Shown here one piece after another: positions 43,592 to 55,176 of a stretch of 64,000 nucleotides of DNA. The stretch comes from Ambrosia x helenae (Eukaryota; Streptophyta; Magnoliopsida; Asterales; Asteraceae): NCBI GenBank assembly GCA_030844895.1, contig CM061233.1:34689126-34753125 (forward strand). The letters are read 5' to 3'. Made by a program: the position numbers and the translations under genes. Under the pieces are notes generated by a model, which ran no database searches, had not been told where the DNA came from, and saw only the letters and a program-made list of their open reading frames with translations. Every line of letters starts with the position of its first letter. The first letter of the stretch is position 1.

Positions 43592-45388
43592 TAATAAATT
43601 GAGCCTTTCAACTCTTACTAGCCCAAAGGTATGGGTCATAATATCGCTCACATTTACTCGATACCTTCAAGTTCGAGATGTATTCGAAATCCCTTTATCG
43701 CAAAAAGACGAGCCTCACCCCGTCATGTCTGGATCATGGGACTTCCTTCCGACATGATTCGAGAGTGGTAGTCGACCAAAATGCACGTAAAAGGGTTAAG
43801 GCTGGACATGGCGTCACTGATGCCTTAGATCTTGAAGAGGGTAATGCTCACGAGACTCGCAGGCATATAAAGAGGTCGACACATGATTCGGTCAATTACT
43901 CAAACTACGAGATTCGAAACTTAGAGAGATACATGTGCTAACACTAGGACCAGAGTGTCTTAGTATGACTACTGGAAAGTCCGTTAGACACCCGAATTCC
44001 CACATTATAGATGGCATCACTACACAACCATTCAGCAACATAACAACAGTTACGTGGGTTTGGGGTAGTGTCTTATCCCGAGGGAACCAAGAGTGAAACA
44101 AACGACAAGTTATCACAACATCAAGTCAATCCAACAATTGTAGCAATACGTTCACGGTGCAATACGATAGTAGAAATAACATGACATGACAACAACACAT
44201 CCACGAACACATCAACAGGGAACACCGCACAGAACAACACGACGACAAAGAAGCATGACAACAAGGCAACACCGCAACAGGACCGCATGACACAGAGAAA
44301 TACGACAACAAGGCTACACCACTGCAGGAGCAGCACAACAACAGGAATGCACCGTCGACAGCGAAACGCAACCGCATGGATATGCAGTCGGCAAAACTGT
44401 GCAACTACAAGAATGCACAATCGTTAGTGGTAGTAACATCACAACATGAATTCACGACAGCAGGACGACACACAACCTAGCGAGTCCACTATACATAACT
44501 ACAAGAAGCTCCATTACGGTGAGCACGCATCCCGGTGCGCTTCAGCTCACTTATGGCGACGGAATCCTTATTCGTAACCCCAGCAGCAACCTATACTCCA
44601 TAGGCTCATCGGTGGGAACAATTGAGTTATTAAGGGCATTCGTCATCATAAAAGAAATGGGAACGATGGGTTCCACATAATTTAGCAGACTTATCAAGCC
44701 GATATCGTTCTTAGGGAGAATGACTGTATGTTCGATATAAGTCACTCGAATAATGGCGACTGCAGCTTTGACAGGCTCAACCATGCCTGAGAACCATCGC
44801 CGACATTAGTCTTGGCAGGAGCCAGGGAATGATAACGAGCGGTTCAACGAAAAACCTCAAGAAAATGGAGTTAACGGCAACGAACTCCATCGTGACACAA
44901 ACATGGTCATAGCGGCTTGGCAAGGGTCTTAGAGATATCTATGTCCATGGCAATGATCTTGGCAGGAGCCTTCGAAACAACAGCAACATCAAACTTGACA
45001 ACAGCCATAGAAACATCCTCAACACGCTCAGTATGAGCTACACTCTCAGCAACGACGACATGATTCGCTTGGGCCATAGGACAATGATAGCAGCAACAAC
45101 AGCTGGCTCAGCAGAAACCTTAGACCCGTCGTAGCTATTAGATGTGTGGTAAAATAGTATCCATAGGACCTAGGAACCAAGCTACATCTTCTCCAGTATC
45201 AAAAATATTGGTCACAACGAAAATATAGAGGTAGAAGGATCATGATTTATCGAGACACCACGATAAAATAAAAAAAAACGATGCAGACTCTGGCAATTCA
45301 GCCGAGTCATCCTCCCATTAGGGTCCTCTTGCATGTTATTTTGGCCCTAAGCACCGACAGTCATCAACTTGAAATGCCTCTCCGCCAC

Positions 45389-45784
45389 CTAGGCAAGGCC
45401 AGTGAACTTTCTTCCTGGTAGGCCACGCAGTGAGAGTATCGGAATACGACAAGAGATTAGACAAGTCACATTGTCCATGACGAATGGACCTCGCAACCTT
45501 AGTTTATAAAACACCGTGACAAAGGGACGCAACGTCTCAATACCTATGGGGATTGATGGAAAACACTTCGCATCATTGCCACCCCAAATAGACAACCAGT
45601 CTCGTCGTCCTGACGAGGGTAGCGGACGTTCAACATTGCAATATGAGCAATGGAATTGCCGTCCCATGGGTAAGTTTAGTTGACAGGATAACGTGACCAC
45701 TTCCGGTAGTCCGTTATTTGATTTTTCGAGGGGAATTTCAATGTCAGCCAGAGCGTTCCGTGACACTTGACAATTACGAGTCAC
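45389..45784 (-). pseudogene. Possible gypsy protease / RT-start relic
   Basis: A 131-codon minus-strand frame has the blocks LPMG, RRDWLS, IPIGIETLRPF and LRGLPGRK in the order and rough spacing of the gypsy protease-to-RT region (usually ...MDWLS, IPLPNGETL, DLPGLPP). The catalytic DSG is not seen and many positions differ. I offer this only as a best guess supported by its place between a primer site and the lost 3' part. Confidence 0.33.
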
Positions 45785-45929
45785 ACGCCTTACGGTTTCG
45801 GCTCCCGAATTGTGGCTTCACTCCCCAAGTATTATGACGGATTCAGACGCAAAACGCACGTCGTGATCCTATATTCAATATATATGTATGTCCCCATATA
45901 TATTAACTGACTTGGATAAAATTATCTCC

Positions 45930-46880
45930 GACTCGACTCACTTTACCATATAACTACTTTCCCATTAAGTAGTCATACTAGGATCTTGTCAGTCGAGATT
46001 TCATTTTTCCCGTAATCGACTCGACTCACCTTTCCATATATTTATTTTCCCATTAAATAAATATACTATGATCTTGTCGATTCGATATTACATTTCTCAA
46101 CCATCAACTCGACTCACCTTACCGTATAATTATTTTCCCATTAAATAATTATACTAGGATCTTGTCGATTTGACATTTCGTTTTACCACCATCGACTCGA
46201 CTCACTTTACCGTATAATTATTTTCCCATTAAATAATTATACTAGGATCTTGTCGGTTCGACACTACATTTTTCAACCATCGACTCGACTCACTTTACCG
46301 TATAATTATTTTCCCATTAAATAATTATACTAGGATCTTGTCGATTCGACACTGCATTTTACAACCATCGACTCGACTCACTTTACCGTATAATTATTTT
46401 CCCATTAAATAATTATACTAGGGTCTTGTCGATTCGACATTGTATTTTACGACCATCGACTCGACTCACTTTACCGTATAATTATTTTCCCATTAAATAA
46501 TTATACTAGGGTCTTGTCGATTCGACATTGTATTATACGACCATCGACTCGACTCACTTTACCGTATAATTATTTTCCCATTAAATAATTATACTAGGGT
46601 CTTGTCGATTCGACATTTCGTTTTCAACACCCGACTCGGCTCACTTTACCATATATTTATTTTCCCATTAAATAAATATACTAGGATCTTGCCGATCGAT
46701 ATTTCGTTTTCAACACCCGACTCGGCTCACTTTACCATATATTTATTTTCCATTAAATAAATATACTAGGATCTTGCCGATCGATATTTCGTTTTCAACA
46801 CCCGACTCGGCTCACTTTACCATATATTTATTTTCCCATTAAATAAATATACTAGGATCTTGCCGATTCGACATTGTTGA
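45930..46880. repeat. 88-bp hairpin minisatellite, about 11 copies
   Basis: Each unit carries CGACTCGACTCACTTTACC, then an inverted repeat GTATAATTATTT-TCCCATT-AAATAATTATAC, then TAGGATCTTGTCGATTCGAC. Unit starts lie near 45930, 46017, 46106, 46195, 46283, 46370, 46459, 46547, 46630, 46721 and 46803. Some units use TATATTTATTT/AAATAAATATA arms, a paired change that keeps the stem. The unit is the reverse complement of those in the C1 and C3 LTRs. Confidence 0.95.
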
Positions 46881-48113
46881 TTTAGACGGGGGCTATCATG
46901 CCTTCTAGATAAGATGATCAAGCCTATCAATCCAGCAAGGTCGATTCTGCCCTCCAATAGGGGAAGGAACGCCTGACCCTTGAAGACAACTTGGGCATGT
47001 GTTAGATCAAGGATGACTTACTCACAGTAATAATATAGCAGCACACGGGCAACTAATATCAATACTGATCCACACAGGGTCCCGTGCTCAAAACGCACTG
47101 GTTTTGCAGGGACGCACCCTCGGTCTTCACTGGGTTCCAGGTTTAGCATTCCCCGCATCGTACCAAGCATTCATCCCTTCGGTAGGCAGTGCATCCTCGT
47201 ATGTCCGCTCCTTTGAGGAACTTTGAGTGGAGGCATTCAACTCCTATACCAGGAAGTTTTCATCTCCTGTCCCTATCCGATGCGAGGGTTTACGTCAGAT
47301 TACTCATATGAAGTAGACGTTCGAGCTCTTCCGTGTTCGTACCTTAGAGGTAATGCTGAAGAAAGCTCATTCAGTTTGCGAGGATCGAAATCAAGGGATA
47401 TCAACAAGACCTCCCTTTTAACCCGTTGGCCAATCAAAAGCTAAGACTGACCCTACAGTACAAGAATAGACAAGGCAAGGAGTGATCACCAACCCCAGCC
47501 CTAGCGCCCACCAAGGTTACCGTGCACCACAAGTTATTATTACGTGTGCACCCGCAATGATAATCGGTGTTGCCAGGTAATTTGGTGCCCGCTAGTTCCG
47601 AGCTTCCTGATCCAAAACAAAGATTTCACACAACAAAGGACCTAGACTAGCTTCGCCTTTACAACGTTAGCAACACGACAACGTCCACTAGCACGATAAA
47701 TGTTAGCCCTTCCGATCATCCCGTCCGCAGGTAAGCGGTTGAGTTCGTCGTAGACCACCGCTTGTCCTTCCCCGCTTGTCGATATCGGTAATCGATGCAA
47801 AAGTGCGGACTAAAGTGACGTGTGAGACGATATCCTTATAGGCAAGCTATCTGTACTACTTATATGCATTAACTAGCACTAGTTAGAAAATCGGATCTCT
47901 ACACAATTTTAAAACGTTCATATCCTTATTTTCTAACATTTTATATATTGACACACATGGCTAGTCGGTCGGAATTTCCCCTTGTACAATCCATGTACAA
48001 TTTTCTTTCTTTTCTAAAAATATTTCGTTGTGTTTTATTTTTGAAAACTTCGTTTTCGAGCCAAAACCGGTTATAGTCTAGATTTTTCAAAAATACTAGT
48101 TCGCTATAACCTT
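46881..48113 (-). other. Presumed gag region of C2, unrecognisable
   Basis: Lies between the minisatellite and the primer site, where gag should be. Short frames exist on both strands, but I see no zinc knuckle or gag motif. Confidence 0.4.
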
Positions 48114-48126
48114 GGCTCTGATACCA
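48114..48126 (-). other. Primer binding site of C2
   Basis: Minus-strand TGGTATCAGAGCC, complementary to initiator tRNA-Met, next to the LTR end ...TAGTGTGACA. Confidence 0.9.
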
Positions 48127-48490
48127 CTTCTGTCACACTACGCCAATGGCGGAAACACGTGGCGCGACGCTCGAAAGCATATCAAAGTCAAGATTAACAC
48201 AAACTATATTTAATTAGAAAAGACCATTATATTAAGATGTCGGGAACGAGTACCTGGTTTCAAACATTACTTAAAACCACAAACGTTAAGTTTTAAAGTG
48301 GGGTGTTTCCATTTACGTCCCAACCCGATGGTAACAATAGATGAAACCCCCAACCAGTGTCTGACATCCCAAATTCCACCGTACTAGCCGCATACCTGTT
48401 CAGCACTTAGTTACCTGAAAGATATGTTTAAAAAGACGTCAATATATAAAATATTGGTGAGTTCACAGGTTTTTAGTTTCGTAAAATACG

Positions 48491-48582
48491 ACATTTTTAC
48501 ATCCTGTGCAAATCCAGCACATTTTTACATCCTGTGCAAATCCAGCACATTTTTACATCCTGTGCAAATCCAGCACATTTTG
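48491..48582. repeat. 33-bp tandem repeat in C2 LTR, 3 copies
   Basis: ACATTTTTACATCCTGTGCA repeated three times. It occupies the same place in the LTR as the single hairpin unit of C3 (63617-63690). Confidence 0.9.
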
Positions 48583-50747
48583 TGGCCTTTGTATGGAGTA
48601 GCTAGCTCCTACAAACTATGATGATAAACAATCCCCTGAGTCCCATAACCAAACCAAGACTAATAAATATGCCCCGCTCCAAGTCGTTTCTCGGAACCCA
48701 ACGACTTAAGTTCAGAATACGTGCACCTCTTGTCTTTATCGGGTTGACGCTATCAACCAGAGTGGGCCTCGTCAGGCACCAATAGTACTATCCAAATATT
48801 CCTTTGGTTTCATTTACCTGAATTAATGGTTACAGTAGCGAGGACCCAACCCCGAGTGGCGACCAAAAACTCAAGTACTCATCATGCCACTTACCACATT
48901 TTAACCTTTGAAAACATTTCAATATGTGATAACTTTGACAAACATATCTTTCCCCCAGTTAAAACAGTAAAATGGGCCGTGAAACTCACCTTAATTTCCA
49001 TGCTTAGCTAGCAAATAAAATCCAAAGCTTTGACCGACTTCCTCGTGCCCTAATTACCAATAAAGGACACCTTAAAGTCTATCATATATAAATCTAGCTT
49101 ATTTTTCCGGTTAAAAGATAGTTTACTCAACTATCTTGACTCGTGTGTACTAACCCGAGCCTTGAGGTGTTTTAACTCAACGAACCGATCGTGACTTATC
49201 TTAGTTCATGAGTTCACATACGACATAGTACCCAAGTCGCGCACCTGTTACTATTCGTGTGTAAACTATGTTGGACTAATATCACGAACGTATAACTCAT
49301 CCCGAGCCATAGCTTGTCTCGTAAACCAGATAATGTAATCGTCTTGTTTAGTTATTTTCGGAAAATATACCTTGCTGAAATATAATATAGTTATTAAAAT
49401 TCTTTTAATAACATTTGTTATTTCTTTTCCCGAATCCGAGTATCTTACAAATCTCAAGACTTTGCTTTTTATAAAAAGGTTTTCCAAATAAAACCGAACG
49501 TTTATACATCTTTTAATCCGAACAACAAACATATTTTAGTTACCAAGTAACCTATAAAAACTCGTCATACTTGACGCTTGGTAACAAAAGACTACATATT
49601 TGTTTGACATATTTCCCGGAATAGACTATTATTGTTACAAATAATATTTGTCAAAAACGTCGTGATTTTGTATATGACTACATTTGTCAAACGCTTGGAA
49701 AGTTATTTATAAGAACGCACAATATTGTCACACTTGTCGCGCTTCGGATTTTATAAAATTTCGGCAGAGTTTCCTCTGTTTTTGTATAAACCAGACAACA
49801 CAAGTTGTCTACAATTTCCCAAAATCAACACCTAAACAAAGACGACATTATATTTATCCGCATTCTAATCCACGAGACTTTTATACGTTGTGACTATTAT
49901 ATAAATCATCCTGTTTATATAAATATATATATACGTATAGTCCATCAATTTAGTCCCAACAACAACGCAAGTCACGACTAATACACAAATATTAGCTCAT
50001 AATGCTTTTCGTTAATATTTTTTATCGGTTCGTTAGCGAGTTAGTCGTTCATATTTATATATTTTAGAAATATATGTGTAAATAATAATATAACGAAATA
50101 ATTGCTAGTTAGTTATACCGTAACGCTTGACCGAAGTTTACTGAGTTGGCCGGTCTTGACCGAACCTGAATCTGACCGGATCTACCCGAGAGCACCATAC
50201 TTGACCCACGACTAGAACTTGAAGACGGCACGCAAACCGAGCCAGATCTGACCCGACCCGGACCAACCCGGCACCGAATCATCACCGAGCCACAACCATA
50301 ACCGGACCGAACGCGATCTGACCCGTGGTTGACTCGAACCCAAAGACCGAATCTGACCCGTACCGAGCCAGACTTGAACCAAACCCGACCGAGCCGAACC
50401 AACCTTCCACAACCTGCTACATCCCGTCGCTAACCACCACAAACCACCTCAGCCATTATCACCGTCATTTCCGGCCTAAACACCCACCAAAAGCTAGCCA
50501 TCGGACCTCCACAATCACGAACCACCATACCCGAACCATCGTGTCTGCACCATACCACAACCATCTTCACGATCGGACAAGAAAACCTCAACCTTCTTCG
50601 TCTTAGTAGACCCCATCACCACCGTCTTCTGCAGCCACCCAAAACAACCACCTCTGTGCTGCTGTTCCTGCCCGTTTTCGGGCTCCAGAACCACCACGTC
50701 GCCGCCACCAAGGGATGTGGTGGTCGGCCGGCTGCTGTCACAGACGG

Positions 50748-50840
50748 AGGAGAGGGAGATCGGCAGAGAGGGGAGGAGATCGAAGAGAGAGAGTAGAGAG
50801 AGAGGGTTTTAGAGAGAGAGTAGAGAGAGAGAGAGGGTTG
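50748..50840. repeat. (GA)n-rich stretch
   Basis: Interrupted AGAGAG runs downstream of the minus-strand TATA box of the C2 LTR, i.e. in the transcribed leader. Confidence 0.85.
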
Positions 50841-52009
50841 GCGGCAGATGGAAATGAAGAAGAAGACATGGATGAGATCTTTTATACCTAGGGTTTGTGT
50901 TAGGTAGGGTACACCGCGAATTCGAACCCGTTTTAACGTCTTAAGGCTCAGTTTGTATTTAGGGTTAATAACTTATCACGAAAACTAGTCGGTTTTGTTC
51001 GAAATTAAAAACACAACTAAACCGAGCTACTTAAGTATTATTTTCGTCGCCCGACGCGTGCAAATGGAACACGCGTTAAAATCGCGTTAATCGACTCGGT
51101 TGTGTTATCCTTCATTTAAATGACCTGTTTACTTTCGAAACTAAATAAATGAAATTATTTATAATAAATAATTATTCCGGAAGTTCGGTAACGGTTAAAA
51201 CCACACGTTTTGACGTTCGAATCCCACGTCAGTTCCTCTCCGCGTTCTCCAAAACGCTGCGTTTTTGGCCGTTTACCACGCCGATTTCACATCCGAACGC
51301 ATCGATAGTAAATACATGTCGTATTTACATTTATTGGCCTTATGTTAGTCCACTTTGACAAATTTTCACTGATGTCAGTTCGTTACGTTAATTACGCGAA
51401 GTCTTTCTTTAAAGGCATCAAGACTTCAACGAACTTTCAAAAGGACATCGTAGGACTCATATTAGCTCAACTAACCATAATTAACCTTAAACCCTGTTAA
51501 TTACTTCTAAAACATGATTAGAATCGCGTTAATCGTTGTACGAAATTTGCCGGTTGTCACATAGGATGAATACGATAAAGCCGAAAATTTATTTATAAGT
51601 CTATACTAGCTTATACACTGGGAGCATCCCGGGTTGACAAATCTAAGTAAAGTGAATAAAATTAGAAGTATCTAAACTGTAAAAATGGCATCTATGTATC
51701 AACTTACATTAGATACTTTAAAAAAAAAAATATACCAAAAGATCCATTTCACCTTACAACATCAACACTTAAAACAGAATATTAAGATCCCAAGCACTTC
51801 AAGGGGACAAAGATTGTTTAGCACCAATACATTAGTCAAAGGTCTTTAACTGCATACAATAAGATTTGAGCTATTTCAGAATATGGTAGAAAAAGAAAAC
51901 ATAGCAATTACCTGTTGGAGAGCGTTCCGGGTTGAAATATCTAATATGCCATAATAAAATATCTAATATGACAACATAATTAATGACTTGCCAATATATG
52001 ATTAATGAA

Positions 52010-52040
<31 letters not shown>

Positions 52041-52239
52041 TTAAACAAATCTCTGTCATAAGTTATCATATTCTAATATAAAAAAGGGTAATTGGGTCGG
52101 GTATCACCTAATCCCAGGCCCTACCCAAACCCACAATTTTTTTTAAACTAATATATCCCGAGAGCGTCCCGGGTTGAGAAATCTAATTTGAAATATCAAT
52201 TTTACACCTGAAATAGATTGATGTGTTTTACAGTTACAT

Positions 52240-52778
52240 GCAGGCAAGCTTCGGGTAGCACTTAACCTAAAACATTTAACAATGTATCTTCAATGTTAGT
52301 GCATAACATTAAACACTGTATAACTCTAATATTAAAACCTAACCTAAAACAATGTACAACTTCAATGCTAACACATGTTATAAATAAAAATCATATTTAC
52401 TGGTTTGAACATAACTAATAACTTGCCTATACATGATTAATGAATAACCTGAACACTTTGTGTTTTTTTCCTGTATGAACAAAACCACACAAAAAAATAG
52501 TCGTTTTTGCAGGAAAGCTTCGGGTAGCACTTAACCTAAAACAATTAACAATGTATCTTCAATGTTAGTGCATAACATTAAACACTGTATAACTCTAATA
52601 TTAAAACCTAACCTAAAACAATGTGCAACTTCAATGCTAACACATGTTATAAATAAAAATCGTATTTACTGGTTTGGACATAACTAATAACTTGTCTATA
52701 CACGATTAATGAATAACCTGAACACTTTGTGTGTTTTTCCTGTATGAACAAAACCACACAAAAAAATAGTTGTTTTTT
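52240..52778. repeat. 269-bp tandem duplication in the Helitron
   Basis: Two copies (starts 52240 and 52509) opening with GCAGG(C/A)AAGCTTCGGGTAG, with only a few differences. Poly-T of slightly different length ends each copy. Confidence 0.95.
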
Positions 52779-52785
52779 TCTCCGT

Positions 52786-53230
52786 TTTTTATATAGCACT
52801 ATGGTACCCGTTGGAAAGATAATAAAATGCTCGTTAATTTGGTGTAATTTTTTTCTTTAAAAAATCTCGTATATAAAAGATATTAACGTTTAAAAGTTAT
52901 GGGAGAAAACATTAGAGATAAAAATCTAATTTTGTTTTTAAATTTTAAATTATTATTTTCCTAAAATAAAGCCCTTGCCACATGGGATTACACATGGCAC
53001 ACTCAATTTTTTATATAGCACTATAGTACCCGTTGGAAAGATAATAAAACGCTCGTTAATTTGGTATAATTTTTTTACTTTAAAAAATCTCGTATATAAA
53101 AGATATTAATGTTTAAAAGTTATGGGAGAAAACATTAGAGATAAAAATTTAATTTTGTTTTTAAATTTTAAATTATTATTTTCCTAAAATAAAGCCCTTG
53201 CCACATGAGATTACACATGGCACACTCAAT
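52786..53230. repeat. 222-bp tandem duplication in the Helitron
   Basis: Two copies (ATATAGCACTAT at 52791 and 53013) ending CACATGGCACACTCAAT, about 97% alike by eye. They adjoin the 269-bp pair. Confidence 0.95.
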
Positions 53231-53293
53231 GAAGAGAATACCCTCTTTGAGTGCCATGTCATTAAAATGGCTTTGGTTTATTATATGTATAGA

Positions 53294-53805
53294 TTATGTG
53301 GAATTATTTTCTTAATTAACTTATTATATATTTATATGATTTTTATGCTTTGTGTGATTTCTTATTGTTTTTCATTCTCCATGTTTCTTATTAGTAGTAT
53401 GTTCTTATCCTCCGTATTTTCTCCTTTTACTTCATATAGTTACATATGTTTTTCAAAAAGCCAATAAATTTATAACTCATTTACAAACTCAATCCCAGAC
53501 ACCATGTAAATTATTTAAATCCCAAATTTCGGTGATGAATTTGGTTATTTTCCGTCGAGATCTATGAATCGGTGGTGTTCTCACTTAGTTGCGGGTTCTT
53601 TCTCTTTAATTGCTCCTTTTTCAGATATGAATTGATTTGTTGGTGTGGATTCAAATCAACTTCGACGGAGAACATTGACGATGGTGGTTGCGATTGATGG
53701 AGAGCAATGGAGTCGATAAATGCAACTTCGACCTCTAAATGCAACCTTGTTCATCGATTTTAGATTTGAACACACAACTATCGCTCAAATGGAGTGGGAT
53801 GGTTT
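53294..53805. other. Unassigned spacer
   Basis: AT-rich at the left; 53510-53780 is more complex but has only short frames. No gene or repeat recognised. Confidence 0.45.
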
Positions 53806-54664
53806 TGTTGGATTTATATGTACGGTTTCGATAAATTAACGCTGCTGACTGAGCTATAACCCGTAAGAGTTATGACTGGGGCAATGAACATCAAATCCAC
53901 TTAACTTGATTGACTGGTAATTACGAATAATTAACGAGACGAAATCTATTTATGTAATTATCTAGAATAATTATATAAATCAATAAAACGGGTTCTATTA
54001 TTTATATTGGTTATAAATAATAGAATGTTTATTTATTAATAAACGGGTTGTGGCCCATTTATTGTGTATTGGCTTTAAATCGCGTCTTGGACTTGATCTA
54101 TGTGCATTGGGTTTGAGGCCCGATAGGGATTAAATATGTGATGGATGATTGTTTATATTAGGTTTTCTAATTATGGTTTTATTTTATTATTAAGGTAATG
54201 ATTTGTTAATCATTACTATATAATAATACCTCCATATATTGGATTTCTATATAGTCTGCATACATGGTTTTTAAAACCTACGAAAGCAATTAGGCAAAAT
54301 AATAAAAAAGGTGGTCGTTGCCCTTTCTGTACAAGGTGCCCCGACCGTTTTTATTTGGTGGTGCCGATTTGTGTTCGCCATCGCCATCCGTACCATTGTC
54401 TCGTGTTCGGTTCTAGCGAATCGTTCGTTGTACCTCGGTGTCTCAAACAATTAATCTTTAACCACTAACGATATCTATCTCATTGGTAGATTAATATTGT
54501 TTGTACCGTGTTTGTATGTTTTGTAACCAGATCCTGTTCGGTAGTTTTTGGTGTTAAAATTTTATAAATATTCCGCTGCATTTGTTAATTATATATTTAA
54601 TTAATAACAAATATATCAAACCCGTTTTGATAAAAAGTAAAGTTGACACCATTGAATCCCAACA
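53806..54664 (+). repeat. LTR of a copia-like element, 859 bp
   Basis: TGTTGGATTTATATG...TTGAATCCCAACA: the ends TGTTGG/CCAACA are inverted. It is directly followed by GTGGTATCAGAGCC, a tRNA-iMet primer site (54665-54678). It therefore is a 5' LTR. The class is inferred from the LTR length and the form of the ends. Confidence 0.78.
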
Positions 54665-55176
54665 GTGGTATCAGAGCCTCGGTGACAACATACAAATCGG
54701 ATCCGGTCTTTTAACCGGTTATAGATCTCAAACTTTATATTATTTAAAGTTTCTGATCTAAATATTTTTTGGGCAACAAAGATTTTGGTCAAAGTTTTAT
54801 TTATTTTATTTGACCAAAAGATTGCCCAATTTATGTTGATTGTATGAAATATGTAAATCTGGCCCGACCTTGTTGAATATTTTATATTTATTTCAGTTTT
54901 TGTTTTATGGTTTTTGGTCCAATTTGTTGGCTCAAAGTTGTAATAGATTAGGGTTTTTTATTTTTATATATTTTGTAAATATTAAATCTTGAAGACCTGA
55001 AGACAAAACTGAAGACCAAGACAGGAGTCACGAAGTCAGTGGTAGTCTTTCAAGACAAGAAGATGCACTCAAGTCTAAATCCATCCTTGTGGTTGTTTAT
55101 GTGTTGTGACCCCGTGACCCCGTTTGGTCTTGTTAAAAGGCTCTAGAAAGGTCAAACAATTTTTGGCCATATGATT
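54665..55176 (+). mobile_element. Primer site and leader of the copia-like element, truncated
   Basis: It begins with the primer site, then ~500 bp of leader without a gag start. It is cut at 55177 by gypsy element B, whose expected target duplication TGATT (55172-55176) cannot be checked on the far side. Confidence 0.68.

Larger units (their letters stand above)
43592..48130 (-). mobile_element. Interior of gypsy element C2, minus strand, very decayed
   Basis: The interior lies left of the minus-strand primer site (48114-48126) and LTR (48131-51561). It contains a possible protease/RT start relic (45389-45784) and a minisatellite (45930-46880). The rest has no lasting open frames; 44110-44480 is rich in CAACA words. 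The 3' LTR is not in view, having been lost or lying in the gap. Confidence 0.6.
48131..51561 (-). repeat. 5' LTR of gypsy element C2, 3,431 bp, minus strand
   Basis: On the minus strand it begins TGTGACAACCGGCAAATTT (51561) and ends TTGGCGTAGTGTGACA (48131), matching the ends of the C1 LTR. U5-proximal sequence (AGTCTTGGTTTGGTTATGG-like, 48640 on +) is shared with C1 and C3. The middle differs: a minus-strand TATA box (GGTATAAAAG, + ~50878-50887) precedes a GA-rich leader with (GA)n at 50748-50838 and GAC/CCGA-rich sequence to 50109. Confidence 0.85.
51606..53293 (-). mobile_element. Non-autonomous Helitron, 1,688 bp, with internal tandem repeats
   Basis: On the minus strand it begins TCTATACATATAATAAACC (53293), a textbook plant Helitron 5' end. 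It finishes with the hairpin GGGATGCTCCC, ten bases and CTAG (51606). On + the flanks are A (51605) and T (53294), the A^T insertion site. Two other copies of the terminal hairpin motif lie inside at ~51920 and ~52160. It has two tandem duplications and no Rep/helicase coding. Confidence 0.88.

Noticed and set aside
44121..44420. Cys/Val-rich minus-strand frames of 92-99 codons
   Set aside because: Two overlapping frames are both open because of CAACA-rich composition; no protein family pattern.
45930..46880. CRISPR-like repeat-spacer structure
   Set aside because: The palindromic part repeats at 88 bp, but the 'spacers' are copies of each other; it is a minisatellite.
50109..50606. Frames on both strands in a GC-rich stretch
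   Set aside because: Repeated GACCCG/CCGAAC words in the C2 LTR leader produce Ser/Arg/Gly-rich and Thr/Pro-rich frames in several registers.
51599..51620. Plus-strand Helitron 5' end (TCTATACTAGC)
   Set aside because: The base before it is G rather than A. Read on the minus strand the same place is a hairpin plus CTAG terminus with a partner at 53293, which explains it better.
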